From the NCBI GenBank assembly GCA_020353115.1, contig CP070687.1, positions 1,490,283 to 1,500,928 of the forward strand: a stretch of DNA of 10,646 nucleotides, given 5' to 3'. The stretch comes from Bacteroidales bacterium. GTDB taxonomy: Bacteria > Bacteroidota > Bacteroidia > Bacteroidales > VadinHA17. The position numbers were made by a program, and so were the translations under genes. Shown here one piece after another: positions 1 to 7,132 of the stretch. Position 1 is the stretch's first letter. The number at the start of each line of letters is the position of its first letter. The notes under the pieces are model-generated. The model did no database searches. It was not told the DNA's origin and saw only the letters and a list, made by a program, of their open reading frames with translations.

Positions 1-256
1 TCTTCATATTTGCAATATTTAGTTTCCGGGTGGTTCATGTTTGACACAATCCTGTCGTTCTTCGGCTGAGATCTTTTCCTCTATTTGGTGGCCTAGCTTC
101 ATTGCTCAGCGGTCCTGGGAATGCCCTGTCCGTGTCCAGCGGATAGAGTATACACAATGTTGTAACCAGTTGTTAGTCTACCAAATCATTTAAACAGGAA
201 TACTAAAAGTAGTATATTTAATTAAAACATTCACAATTCCGGACTTTGAAGGATGC
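1..256. other. Non-coding flank downstream of the PD40 gene
   Basis: No convincing gene is visible here on either strand. The stretch next to the PD40 stop codon (about 180-256) is AT-rich, while about 60-145 is noticeably richer in G and C, including two copies of cagcgg (107-112 and 137-142). The segment tgttgtaaccagttgttag near 160 is partly symmetrical, but no clean hairpin followed by a T run was found, so no terminator for the PD40 gene is called. The sharp change in base composition is the only notable point. Confidence 0.4.
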
Positions 257-1174
257 TTATTTATTAGGCACCTTCAGTTTTTCCTTAATCTTTTCAATGT
301 CCAAATCCATAATTAATATATCACTGCTCCCAAACTTCCCTCTACTAAAGGCAATTCTATTTCCGTCCGGAGCCCAGTCAATACCTTCATTATGTAACTG
401 AGGCGTGAATGTTAAAGGAAGAGAAGGCCCACCTTCAGAGGACATAATATGAAGTCCTAAATATCCTTCTTCCATTGCAGCATAAATCAACAGCGAACCA
501 TCGGGAGAAATAGCAAGATGGCGATAAAAGTTTTCATGGTGTCCATGAATTTGTTTTTTTTCTTTTCCATCTGCAGAGATTTTCCAGATGGTTGACTTCC
601 TGGATTCCCTGTCCATAAGAGCTAAAAGGACATTCTTGCCATCAGGAAACCAACATCCTGGGAGGGGTAGGAATCCTTCTTTATGAAATATTCTTTTAAT
701 GGTCCCGGTTTTAGTATTGTAAATACACAGTGAAACGGTGGAACCTTCCAGGAATGCAATCTTTGAAGCATCTGGGGACCAACATGGTAAACCACCATTA
801 ATAATGTGGATTGAATCAGGAAGAAAATTAATGGGAGGTCCGCCTTCAAAAGGCATCATTTTAATGCTCTTACCGGTATCCGCATCAAAAACAATATAGC
901 GGTTATCAGGTGACCATTTTGGATGCTCGGCAACACCTTTAAATATCTGTCTTGCTCCGGTTCCATCTTGTGAAACCTTCCACAAACCATTTTTCCCGAT
1001 CGTATCGTTATAATCTGTATGTTGGTAAATTATGAATTTCCCATCGGGGGACCAAGTGGGAAACCCCTGCTGGGCTGACTCGAAGGTCAACTGTCTGGCT
1101 TCGAACATATCTTGGGCATAAAACCTGATGGACCAAATCCCAAGAAAAGCAACTACAACTATAAGGTTTTTCAT
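257..1174 (-). CDS. Secreted PD40/TolB-like beta-propeller protein
   Basis: The 305-residue product starts with a Sec signal peptide (a hydrophobic stretch after M-K-N, with likely cleavage at Y-A|Q-D around residues 20/21), so it should be exported to the periplasm or beyond. The mature part is a run of PD40 (WD40-like, TolB-type) blades. WSPDG-type motifs are seen at W41, W87, W132, W175 (WFPDG), I222 (ISPDG) and W267 (WAPDG), about 45 residues apart, which fits a six-bladed propeller. Such domains usually bind proteins or ligands; TolB itself also carries an N-terminal domain, which is absent here, so this is not TolB. There is no catalytic (for example S9 peptidase) domain. The ATG at 1174 directly precedes the signal peptide and no Shine-Dalgarno sequence is visible. 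The gene stands alone, 282 bases from its nearest neighbour. Its specific role is unknown. The family call is firm; export is well supported. Confidence 0.85.
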   Translation of the reverse strand: MKNLIVVVAFLGIWSIRFYAQDMFEARQLTFESAQQGFPTWSPDGKFIIYQHTDYNDTIGKNGLWKVSQDGTGARQIFKGVAEHPKWSPDNRYIVFDADTGKSIKMMPFEGGPPINFLPDSIHIINGGLPCWSPDASKIAFLEGSTVSLCIYNTKTGTIKRIFHKEGFLPLPGCWFPDGKNVLLALMDRESRKSTIWKISADGKEKKQIHGHHENFYRHLAISPDGSLLIYAAMEEGYLGLHIMSSEGGPSLPLTFTPQLHNEGIDWAPDGNRIAFSRGKFGSSDILIMDLDIEKIKEKLKVPNK

Positions 1175-1456
1175 GATACATTTTAATTAAAAATCATTTG
1201 CAATTGTTAACTTATAAATAAACGTACCTTCCAACTATTTCCATTGCCGTTTTTTAATCGCAGAACGGATGCGAGGTGAGATGTAAAATATGTTGTAAAT
1301 TGCTCTGCACGCATAAAAAAAACCTCCCCCAAACAATTTAAAATACCAACCTCCCCTGAACCGGAAAATAAACAAACGGATGATTTTGTATTAATCTTCT
1401 TTCTCTTCGTTTCCGCCCCGGATTATGTAAAACTGGCAACCGGTAAACTCTAACTT
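1175..1456. other. Intergenic region with a 9-base direct repeat and a 35-codon open frame
   Basis: This gap separates two minus-strand genes. It contains the direct repeat aacctcccc at 1321-1329 and 1348-1356 (27-base period). It also holds a short minus-strand open frame of 35 codons with stop (1314 down to 1207), whose product would be rich in aromatic and basic residues and contain an L-R-L-K-N-G-N-G-N-S-W-K-V stretch. No export signal or known domain is seen in it, so it is not called as a gene. No terminator hairpin was found for the upstream gene, although a T8 run lies on the minus strand at 1315-1322. Confidence 0.35.
1219..1226 (-). promoter_or_regulatory. Possible -7 element for the PD40 gene
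   Basis: Read on the minus strand this is TACGTTTA, which matches seven of eight positions of the Bacteroidota -7 consensus TAnnTTTG and lies about 45 bases before the PD40 start codon. No TTTG-type -33 element is seen at the expected spacing, so this is only a weak candidate. Confidence 0.22.
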
Positions 1457-2155
1457 TCATTCAGGATTCAGTTCATTGCAGTATACTACCAGTTGAATCA
1501 GGTCCTCGCGGTCCTTCAGATCGATTTTATTCCCCTTGATATATTGCTTTAGTTCATCCTCCTGTTCCGGGAATATTTTCAGGAACTGTCTTCTGGTAAT
1601 GAATTTCATCATCGTACCGTTGATGCGTATCCAGTTGATGGATGAACCGGTTACGTAAAATTCATCCGGTAATTTCAAATCATAAATAGCATTTGTTTCC
1701 ATCAGCTTGGAAAAGGAGGTAGAGGAAGTAGTTTGTCTTGTCGTTCCGTAACCAATCGGCTTCCCCTCGGATGTAATATCGCTCTTATGCTGGATGAATA
1801 AAGAAACCGGAGCTTCAAGTGCAAGCTCATAAAATACCTCGCCTACCGGAATGAATTTTCGTCTGTTTATAATTACCGTATCAATGGTTCCCAGCCTGTC
1901 CAGGGCCAGTCGTTTTCCGTTTTGCTCAAAAATCATCTCCTGGGTTACGGTATTATAGTTCAATACCGATGGCTTGGTGATCCCGTTTTTCATTACAACC
2001 GATCCTCTTGTGAATACAGGGAAAACATATTGTCGCGGGACTTCTTCCGAATCTTGTTGAGCAGCCATATGAAGTGTGACAAAAAAGAGGCCGGTACAAA
2101 CCATCAAGCCGATCCTGAAATTATTCAAGCACATATGCTTATATTTTAAAATCAT
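1457..2155 (-). CDS. Exported protein of unknown function
   Basis: The product of 232 residues has an N-terminal signal peptide: a hydrophobic stretch around residues 14-32 ending in H-M-A-A-Q-Q, with likely cleavage near residue 32 or 33. The mature part has alternating hydrophobic and polar residues typical of beta structure, with segments such as RGSVVMKNG (50-58), a repeated strand-turn-strand pattern around NYNTVTQEMIFEQNG, and a more helical C-terminal tail (about 195-232) rich in K, D and E. I do not recognise a named domain or catalytic motif; the overall look resembles secreted or envelope-associated hypothetical proteins common in Bacteroidota. Two starts are possible: ATG at 2155, or the internal ATG at residue 8 (2134), which would give a more compact signal peptide. 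No Shine-Dalgarno sequence helps to choose. It is flanked by gaps of 282 and 639 bases, so it is probably transcribed alone. Confidence 0.75.
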   Translation of the reverse strand: MILKYKHMCLNNFRIGLMVCTGLFFVTLHMAAQQDSEEVPRQYVFPVFTRGSVVMKNGITKPSVLNYNTVTQEMIFEQNGKRLALDRLGTIDTVIINRRKFIPVGEVFYELALEAPVSLFIQHKSDITSEGKPIGYGTTRQTTSSTSFSKLMETNAIYDLKLPDEFYVTGSSINWIRINGTMMKFITRRQFLKIFPEQEDELKQYIKGNKIDLKDREDLIQLVVYCNELNPE

Positions 2156-2518
2156 TAATCCTATTCCATCTGAACTGCAAGTTAATTTTATTTTTTGAGA
2201 AGAGAATCTTCCAGTTGATAAAAATCGGTTTAAACTGAAACCGTAAAATGCAGGTCTGATTCATCTGAATCCATCCCGAATTTCCATTCTACTGAAAAAA
2301 AACCCTGTAAATCGCAGAGAAGAAAACATAAATGCCATCCTCAACCCTGTCAGAAATAGTATGGGTTGTATACGGTTATTTTCAAATCAGACAACGGCCT
2401 TTTTTTCCGTTTGTTATTATCTAAACCCGTTGTGCGAGGATAAATTCTGTCTTGGTTTAAATTGCTGTTTATCAGAAGATAACTCCGTTTGACGGCTTTG
2501 GTGGGTTGTGAGGAGAGC

Positions 2519-2540
2519 CCTGCCTGACGGGCCAGGCAGG
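2519..2540. repeat. GC-rich palindrome (cctgcctg/caggcagg)
   Basis: Perfect 8-bp arms cctgcctg (2519-2526) and caggcagg (2533-2540) enclose the six-base loop acgggc. There is no T run on either side, so it is not a classic intrinsic terminator. Closely similar cctgcctgacgggcaggcagg-type palindromes are, from general knowledge, frequent between genes in Bacteroidota genomes. This copy is therefore likely a dispersed repeat (REP-like), though other copies cannot be checked within this window. Confidence 0.6.
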
Positions 2541-2650
2541 CGTCTAACGGGTGAAAATAACTATATGAACGTTTGGCAGATTTGCGGTCCATGAAACAAT
2601 TTCCCGTTGTATAGATAGCAGTTGGCCTGTTTAACCTGGTTCATTGTATA

Positions 2651-2669
2651 CCCGGGGCTGCACCCCGGG
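2651..2669. repeat. GC-rich palindrome (cccgggg/ccccggg)
   Basis: Perfect 7-bp arms cccgggg (2651-2657) and ccccggg (2663-2669) enclose the loop ctgca. It is preceded by tgtata and followed by ctacc. The form tacccggggttgcaccccgggcta is a familiar dispersed intergenic palindrome in Bacteroidota, and this copy fits it with one loop difference. It lies 126 bases beyond the oxidoreductase stop codon. No T run follows on either strand. Confidence 0.55.
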
Positions 2670-2794
2670 CTACCAAGCTGTCGCTTCTGCCTGCCGGGGA
2701 TGCCGGGAAAGCAGGGTTGTGAATTGAATAATGACGGATGGTATCAGGCTGAATAATTAATCAACAGCAAACGATATCATTTCATGTTTAATTA

Positions 2795-4288
2795 TCAGTC
2801 AGGCATTTCCGGCAGATGCCACCCCTCCCGATAGGTATGTTTAATATATTCACTTGCTGCTTCCACTGCATTCAATGTGTCATATTTTGTATTGAAGTGC
2901 GGATATCCGTCTATTATTTTAAACTCATCCGTTGTAATCACTTCAAATGTTTCATCATCTGAAATATTGGTAAACTTCATATTTTCAGCATCCCATTTTA
3001 ACATTCTGTTCAATCCTTGCAAACGGATCGCCAGCACACCCAATAAAACCATTTCGTTAAACGGGCCCGAGTATGCAAAATTAGCCGTACCTTCAATCCT
3101 GTTTTCGGGTGATTCCTTGCATGCTCTTATCCAATCCTGTTCATGAGGCCCGTCGATATAACCCACCACTCCGGGAATCCTGCGGATATAAGGCTTAACC
3201 TCTGGTATCCGACCCGAAAGTAACCTGGGATTAAATCCTCCTGTATCGCATAACAGAGTATCTTTCGACCCGACAAAAAAACATCCGCCCATTCCATCAT
3301 TCAATAATCCTTCTCCGTCAGCCAGGAGGTCAGGCCGGTCCGGTAACAGGCCGCCATCATACCAGTAAACTTTCACAGAAGGCATATTTACTTTTTCCAG
3401 ATTTTCACGTGCGGGAAAAAGAAATTTCACCTTCTCTGCCTGGGGTGCACTTTCGGTATTCAGGAGAGTTGAGCTGCCGCTAATGGCATCGGGATAACCA
3501 AGTTTTAAGGCCTGGTAAGCAGGGTCGAGTATGTGGCAAGCCATATCCCCAAAAGCACCTGTTCCAAAATCCCACCATCCTCTCCAATTCCATGGCGTAT
3601 AGGTCTCATGATACGGACGTACCGGTGCAGGACCTATGAAAAGATCCCAATTTAGCGTATCCGGGGGTGTCATCACCTGTGCAGGGCGTTGCATTCCCTG
3701 TGGCCAAATCGGGCGGTTTGTCCAGGCGTGAACCTCAGTGACTTCACCGATCTCTCCATTCCAAATCCACTCACAAACCTGCCGCACACCCACACCGGAG
3801 TTTCCCTGGTTGCCCATCTGGGTTGCCACTCCGTAATTTGCGGCCAGCCTGGTCAGTAATCGTGATTCATAAATAGTATGAGTGAGAGGTTTCTGGCAAT
3901 AGACATGCTTTCCCATCGTAATGGCTAAGGCAGCAATAACGGCATGGGTATGATCTGCGGTGGCTATCATAACCCCATCAATGGAATCGCCCAGTTCATC
4001 GAACATCTTTCGCCAGTCGTAATATCTCTTGGCGCCGGGAAATTCATCAAAACAACTTTTGGCAAATTTCCAGTCAATATCACAGAGACCGATAATATTC
4101 TCCGTATTCATCGCAACCAGGTTATTATATCCTTTTCCTCCTACTCCAATACCTACAATATTCATCCTGTCGCCTGGTGCTTTATATCCCAGTCCGCTTA
4201 CAACAGAACTGGGCACTATTGTAATACCTGCTCCTGCTATCGTCGTTTTTTTTATAAAATCACGACGGGAAACATTTTCCTGTACCAT
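2795..4288 (-). CDS. Tat-exported Gfo/Idh/MocA-family oxidoreductase
   Basis: The 497-residue product is a putative NAD(P)-dependent sugar or polyol oxidoreductase. It opens with a twin-arginine signal, S-R-R-D-F-I-K-K at residues 7-14, followed by a hydrophobic stretch (about 15-33), so it should be exported folded through Tat. A Rossmann fold follows: V-G-I-G-V-G-G-K-G (45-53) is the dinucleotide-binding loop, D70 ends the second strand, and the signature C-Q-K-P-L-T-H (131-137) replaces the usual E-K-P. The C-terminal half (about 150-490) is the substrate domain, with a G-A-F-G-D-M-A-C-H-I-L-D segment (244-255) in which D248 and H252 are likely active-site residues. Length and layout fit the long secreted subfamily common in Bacteroidota and Planctomycetota. 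The substrate is unknown; no glycoside hydrolase or transporter neighbours suggest one. It is divergent from the SecA-family gene. The start is the only ATG that keeps the Tat motif. Confidence 0.9.
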   Translation of the reverse strand: MVQENVSRRDFIKKTTIAGAGITIVPSSVVSGLGYKAPGDRMNIVGIGVGGKGYNNLVAMNTENIIGLCDIDWKFAKSCFDEFPGAKRYYDWRKMFDELGDSIDGVMIATADHTHAVIAALAITMGKHVYCQKPLTHTIYESRLLTRLAANYGVATQMGNQGNSGVGVRQVCEWIWNGEIGEVTEVHAWTNRPIWPQGMQRPAQVMTPPDTLNWDLFIGPAPVRPYHETYTPWNWRGWWDFGTGAFGDMACHILDPAYQALKLGYPDAISGSSTLLNTESAPQAEKVKFLFPARENLEKVNMPSVKVYWYDGGLLPDRPDLLADGEGLLNDGMGGCFFVGSKDTLLCDTGGFNPRLLSGRIPEVKPYIRRIPGVVGYIDGPHEQDWIRACKESPENRIEGTANFAYSGPFNEMVLLGVLAIRLQGLNRMLKWDAENMKFTNISDDETFEVITTDEFKIIDGYPHFNTKYDTLNAVEAASEYIKHTYREGWHLPEMPD

Positions 4289-4555
4289 AATCAGAGTTAT
4301 TTGTTGGTTTATAATTTATAGATTTTTCGGACAGTCGCTCTCCAATATAAATGCCAGTTTAACTAAATTGCCGGTTTCCCTGAACAGCGGTCGAATAAAA
4401 TTAGGGAAAAAACTTTAATTTTAGTCCATCGGTGTTCCGGAAACTGATAATCCTGAAAAGCTGAACAAAACAGACCGCATTAAATTCTGGTGGAAACAAT
4501 GTGAATGGACTCCTCCGGTTCCTGGAATAACCAAACCGGCACATAGTCAATAAAC
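4289..4555. promoter_or_regulatory. Divergent intergenic region with a spaced inverted repeat
   Basis: The 267 bases between the divergently transcribed oxidoreductase and SecA-family genes must hold both promoters. A 7-bp inverted repeat, tttccct (4375-4381) and agggaaa (4403-4409), spaced by 21 bases, lies near the middle and could be an operator, but this is inference only. The sequence taatttta close to 4415 matches seven of eight positions of TAnnTTTG on the plus strand without a good -33 partner. No other coding sequence is visible. Confidence 0.3.
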
Positions 4556-6958
4556 ATGGTGAATAAATTCAACTTCAAAAAGGTACTACCCCTCCCGGGG
4601 AGTAAAATCCGGTCTGACCTGGAACCGTATGAGTCTTTGCAGGAACATATCAACCGGTTTGCAAAAGAAATGGAAAACCAGCCGGATCAATACCTGCGTA
4701 AATTGTCAGTAGACCTGATGAAGAGATCCGCTGACAGAAAGGATACTGAAGATTTTATTGTCACAGGTTTTGGTCTCGTAAAGGAGGTTATCAAGAGAGT
4801 ATTGAAAATCACACCATACGACGTACAGATTCTAGGTGGAATTGCACTATACCGGGAAAAACTTATCGAGATGCAGACGGGGGAAGGCAAAACACTCACG
4901 GCCGTATTCCCGGCATACCTCAGAGGATTGGAAAATAAAGGAGTTCATATTCTGACGTTCAACGATTATCTTGCCAAACGTGATGCACACTGGATGGGCC
5001 CAGTTTATAAATTCCTGGGGCTTTCGGTCGGTTACATACAGGAAGGTATGGACAGGGAGAGCAAAAAAGCAGCCTATAACTGTGATATTACCTATGCAAC
5101 CGCAAAAGAGGCGGGCTTCGATTACCTGAGGTCTTTCGTTGCATACAAAACGGATGATATTGTATTACGGCCGTTCCATTATTGTATCATAGATGAAGCG
5201 GATGCAATACTGATTGATGAAGCAAAAAACCCGCTGGTCCTTGCAGGTGATATAATTAAATCGGGAATCAACTTCAACCTAATAGCCGAGATCGTATCAT
5301 CCATGAAAAAAAAGGTGGATTTTGATATGGATGAGTATTCCATGAATATTTACCTCACCGAGAAAGGCATTGAACGAATTGAAAACGAATTGTCCGTTCA
5401 AAATCTGCAGGCCGATGAGAACTATGAACTGCATTCGGCTATCAACCTTGCCATCCATGCAAGAACATTGTTGAGCAAAGACGTCGACTATGTAATAAGA
5501 GATAAAGAGGTTAAACTTGTGGATGAGTTTACAGGCCGGATCGTGGAAGACAGGAAATGGAGAAACGGCCTTCAGACGGCTGTTGAAGCCAAAGAAGGAA
5601 TTGCCATCCAATCGGAAGGGAACATTCTTAACTCCATCTCCATGCAACATTTCATCCTGCAATATCCAATACGATCAGGCATGACAGCAACCGCGAGGGA
5701 TTCAACAGAAGAATTCAGCGATTTTTACGGCCTTAGTACGGTCGTTATTCCACCCAACAGGCCATGTTCCAGAAAGGATCACCAGGATCAACTTTACATA
5801 ACAAAAGAAGCAAAGAGCAGGGCGATTATTGAAGAAGTAAAAAAAGCTAATAAAACGGGTCAACCGGTTTTAATAGGAACACTTACCGTAAAAGAATCAG
5901 AGGAACTTGCCGGAAAGTTCAGGAGTAACGGAATAAATATCGAGGTTCTTAACGCAAAGAACGATGAACGGGAAGCCGAGATAATAGCTTGTGCAGGAAA
6001 GCCTGACGTGGTAACCATTTCAACCAATATGGCAGGAAGAGGTACCGATATAATCCTTGGGGGAAAAGACGGAAGCCAGAAAAAGGAAGTCATTTGCAAC
6101 GGAGGTTTATATGTTATCGGAACGAACAGGCATGAGAGTCAGAGAATAGATAAACAACTAAGGGGCAGGGCAGGAAGACAGGGAGATATCGGTGTTTCAA
6201 GGTTCTTTACCAGCATGGATGATACCCTGATGGTTAAATACAGGCTCAGAGAGACTCTGCCTCCTCATTTCAGGGATCTCTCGGGTGATTATCCAATTGA
6301 AAATAAATTTGTTAAAAAACTGGTTAATCATGTCCAGCGGGTAATAGAAGGCCAGGGATATGATATCAGGAAAACCCTCGTTGGATATTCCGGCCTGGTT
6401 GAAAAACAACGCGTTATTATACAGAGTGAAAGGCAAAAAATCCTTTATGAAACAGACAGGCTGTTTGCTATTTGTGACCTCACAGATCCCGATCTGAAAA
6501 GATCATTGGATTATGAAGCAGTTGTTAAAAAACTCAGGAATATGGCACTGTATTATTACGACAGGTACTGGGCATCTCACCTCGATTATTTACAGGCTGT
6601 CCGTGATAGTATTCATCTTGTCCGGATCGGGGGGCAAAATCCGTTGAGGGAGTTCCAGAAAAAAGCCGATAAAAGTTTTAAGGAAACCTGCAGGAATATT
6701 GACCAGCAAATTCAGGAAAAAGCAGGAGAGATTATTGCCAACCCTGAGATTACTCCCGCGGAATTGGGAATAAGGATCCCATCATCAACATGGACCTATA
6801 TGATCAACGATAATCCTTTCGGGAACCAATTATCTATTTTCCTCCTTGACAATTCGAATATTGGATTTCAGGCAGATCCGGTTTCCGGAATTTTGCTCGG
6901 AATGTTTGGATTATTTGAAAGAATTAAACAGATACTCCGGCTTTCGAAAAACGAATAG
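4556..6958 (+). CDS. secA: SecA-family translocase ATPase, probable accessory paralog
   Basis: The 800-residue product is a SecA-type motor, which drives unfolded preproteins through SecYEG using ATP. Nucleotide-binding domain 1 has Walker A M-Q-T-G-E-G-K-T (106-113) and Walker B D-E-A-D (213-216), inside I-I-D-E-A-D-A-I-L-I-D-E-A; standard SecA has D-E-V-D. The preprotein-crosslinking domain (about 225-370) leads to G-M-T-A-T-A (375-380; usually G-M-T-G-T-A). Nucleotide-binding domain 2 has T-N-M-A-G-R-G-T-D-I-I-L-G-G (490-503) and Q-L-R-G-R-A-G-R-Q-G-D (534-544). The helical scaffold and two-helix finger (about 660-710, W672) are present. The C-terminal Cys-His zinc finger that binds SecB or phospholipid is absent; an amphipathic tail replaces it. 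Housekeeping SecA of Bacteroidota is around 1,100 residues, so this is likely a second, specialised SecA. An in-frame TAG at 4544-4546 fixes the start at the first ATG. Family membership is certain; the paralog status is inferred. Confidence 0.88.
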   Translation: MVNKFNFKKVLPLPGSKIRSDLEPYESLQEHINRFAKEMENQPDQYLRKLSVDLMKRSADRKDTEDFIVTGFGLVKEVIKRVLKITPYDVQILGGIALYREKLIEMQTGEGKTLTAVFPAYLRGLENKGVHILTFNDYLAKRDAHWMGPVYKFLGLSVGYIQEGMDRESKKAAYNCDITYATAKEAGFDYLRSFVAYKTDDIVLRPFHYCIIDEADAILIDEAKNPLVLAGDIIKSGINFNLIAEIVSSMKKKVDFDMDEYSMNIYLTEKGIERIENELSVQNLQADENYELHSAINLAIHARTLLSKDVDYVIRDKEVKLVDEFTGRIVEDRKWRNGLQTAVEAKEGIAIQSEGNILNSISMQHFILQYPIRSGMTATARDSTEEFSDFYGLSTVVIPPNRPCSRKDHQDQLYITKEAKSRAIIEEVKKANKTGQPVLIGTLTVKESEELAGKFRSNGINIEVLNAKNDEREAEIIACAGKPDVVTISTNMAGRGTDIILGGKDGSQKKEVICNGGLYVIGTNRHESQRIDKQLRGRAGRQGDIGVSRFFTSMDDTLMVKYRLRETLPPHFRDLSGDYPIENKFVKKLVNHVQRVIEGQGYDIRKTLVGYSGLVEKQRVIIQSERQKILYETDRLFAICDLTDPDLKRSLDYEAVVKKLRNMALYYYDRYWASHLDYLQAVRDSIHLVRIGGQNPLREFQKKADKSFKETCRNIDQQIQEKAGEIIANPEITPAELGIRIPSSTWTYMINDNPFGNQLSIFLLDNSNIGFQADPVSGILLGMFGLFERIKQILRLSKNE

Positions 6959-6973
6959 AACCCTGCAAAATAT

Positions 6974-6983
6974 ACCGGCCGGT
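6974..6983. repeat. Ten-base perfect palindrome accggccggt
   Basis: This perfect palindrome lies 15 bases after the SecA-family stop codon. It has no loop and no T run, so it is not a terminator by the usual criteria. It may be fortuitous, or a binding site in the 174-base gap before the metal-efflux genes. Confidence 0.2.
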
Positions 6984-7120
6984 TCTGTTTGGCCCTGTAA
7001 TATCTTATTTAAACCGGTCGGGGTTTGCATGTATGATATCACGGATTCCTCCGATGTGGTTGGATAAACCATTTTGTCCATGGGGAAATTCGTTTTACGG
7101 TTTATATTACACATTTTTCC

Positions 7121-7128
7121 TATCTTCG
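7121..7128 (+). promoter_or_regulatory. Bacteroidota-type -7 element of the metal-efflux operon
   Basis: TATCTTCG matches seven of eight positions of the -7 consensus TAnnTTTG and ends four bases before the ATG at 7133. Transcription would start at or next to the start codon, giving a nearly leaderless mRNA, as is often seen in this phylum. The expected TTTG-type -33 box about 19 bases upstream is poor (the region reads ttttacggttta), so the site may need an activator, or the match may be chance. Confidence 0.45.
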
Positions 7129-7132
7129 CGAC

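Larger units (their letters stand above)
2156..2794. other. Gene-poor region with GC-rich palindromes
   Basis: This 639-base stretch between two minus-strand genes shows no convincing gene. The longest open frame (minus strand, 2350-2592, 80 codons) has no signal peptide or domain, and part of its coding sequence is a palindromic repeat, so it is treated as spurious. Structure seen: a 6-bp inverted repeat cggttt/aaaccg at 2226-2231 and 2238-2243, a weak aacgg/ccgtt pair around a T run at 2393-2411, and two strong palindromes annotated separately. The word ttgtata recurs three times (near 2366, 2604 and 2645). No terminator for the oxidoreductase gene upstream could be assigned with confidence. 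Confidence 0.45.

Noticed and set aside
150..185. Possible integron attC core (gttagtc / ttgtaac words)
   Set aside because: Neither word satisfies the GTTRRRY or RYYYAAC core sites and no long imperfect stem joins them, so an attC site cannot be claimed.
2350..2592. 80-codon open frame on the minus strand
   Set aside because: It has no signal peptide or domain, its middle is encoded by a GC-rich palindromic repeat (2519-2540), and its composition looks like translated intergenic DNA.
3944..4418. Open frames of 125 and 129 codons on the plus strand over the oxidoreductase start
   Set aside because: They are antisense to the Tat signal and Rossmann fold of the oxidoreductase, which is strongly supported by motifs.
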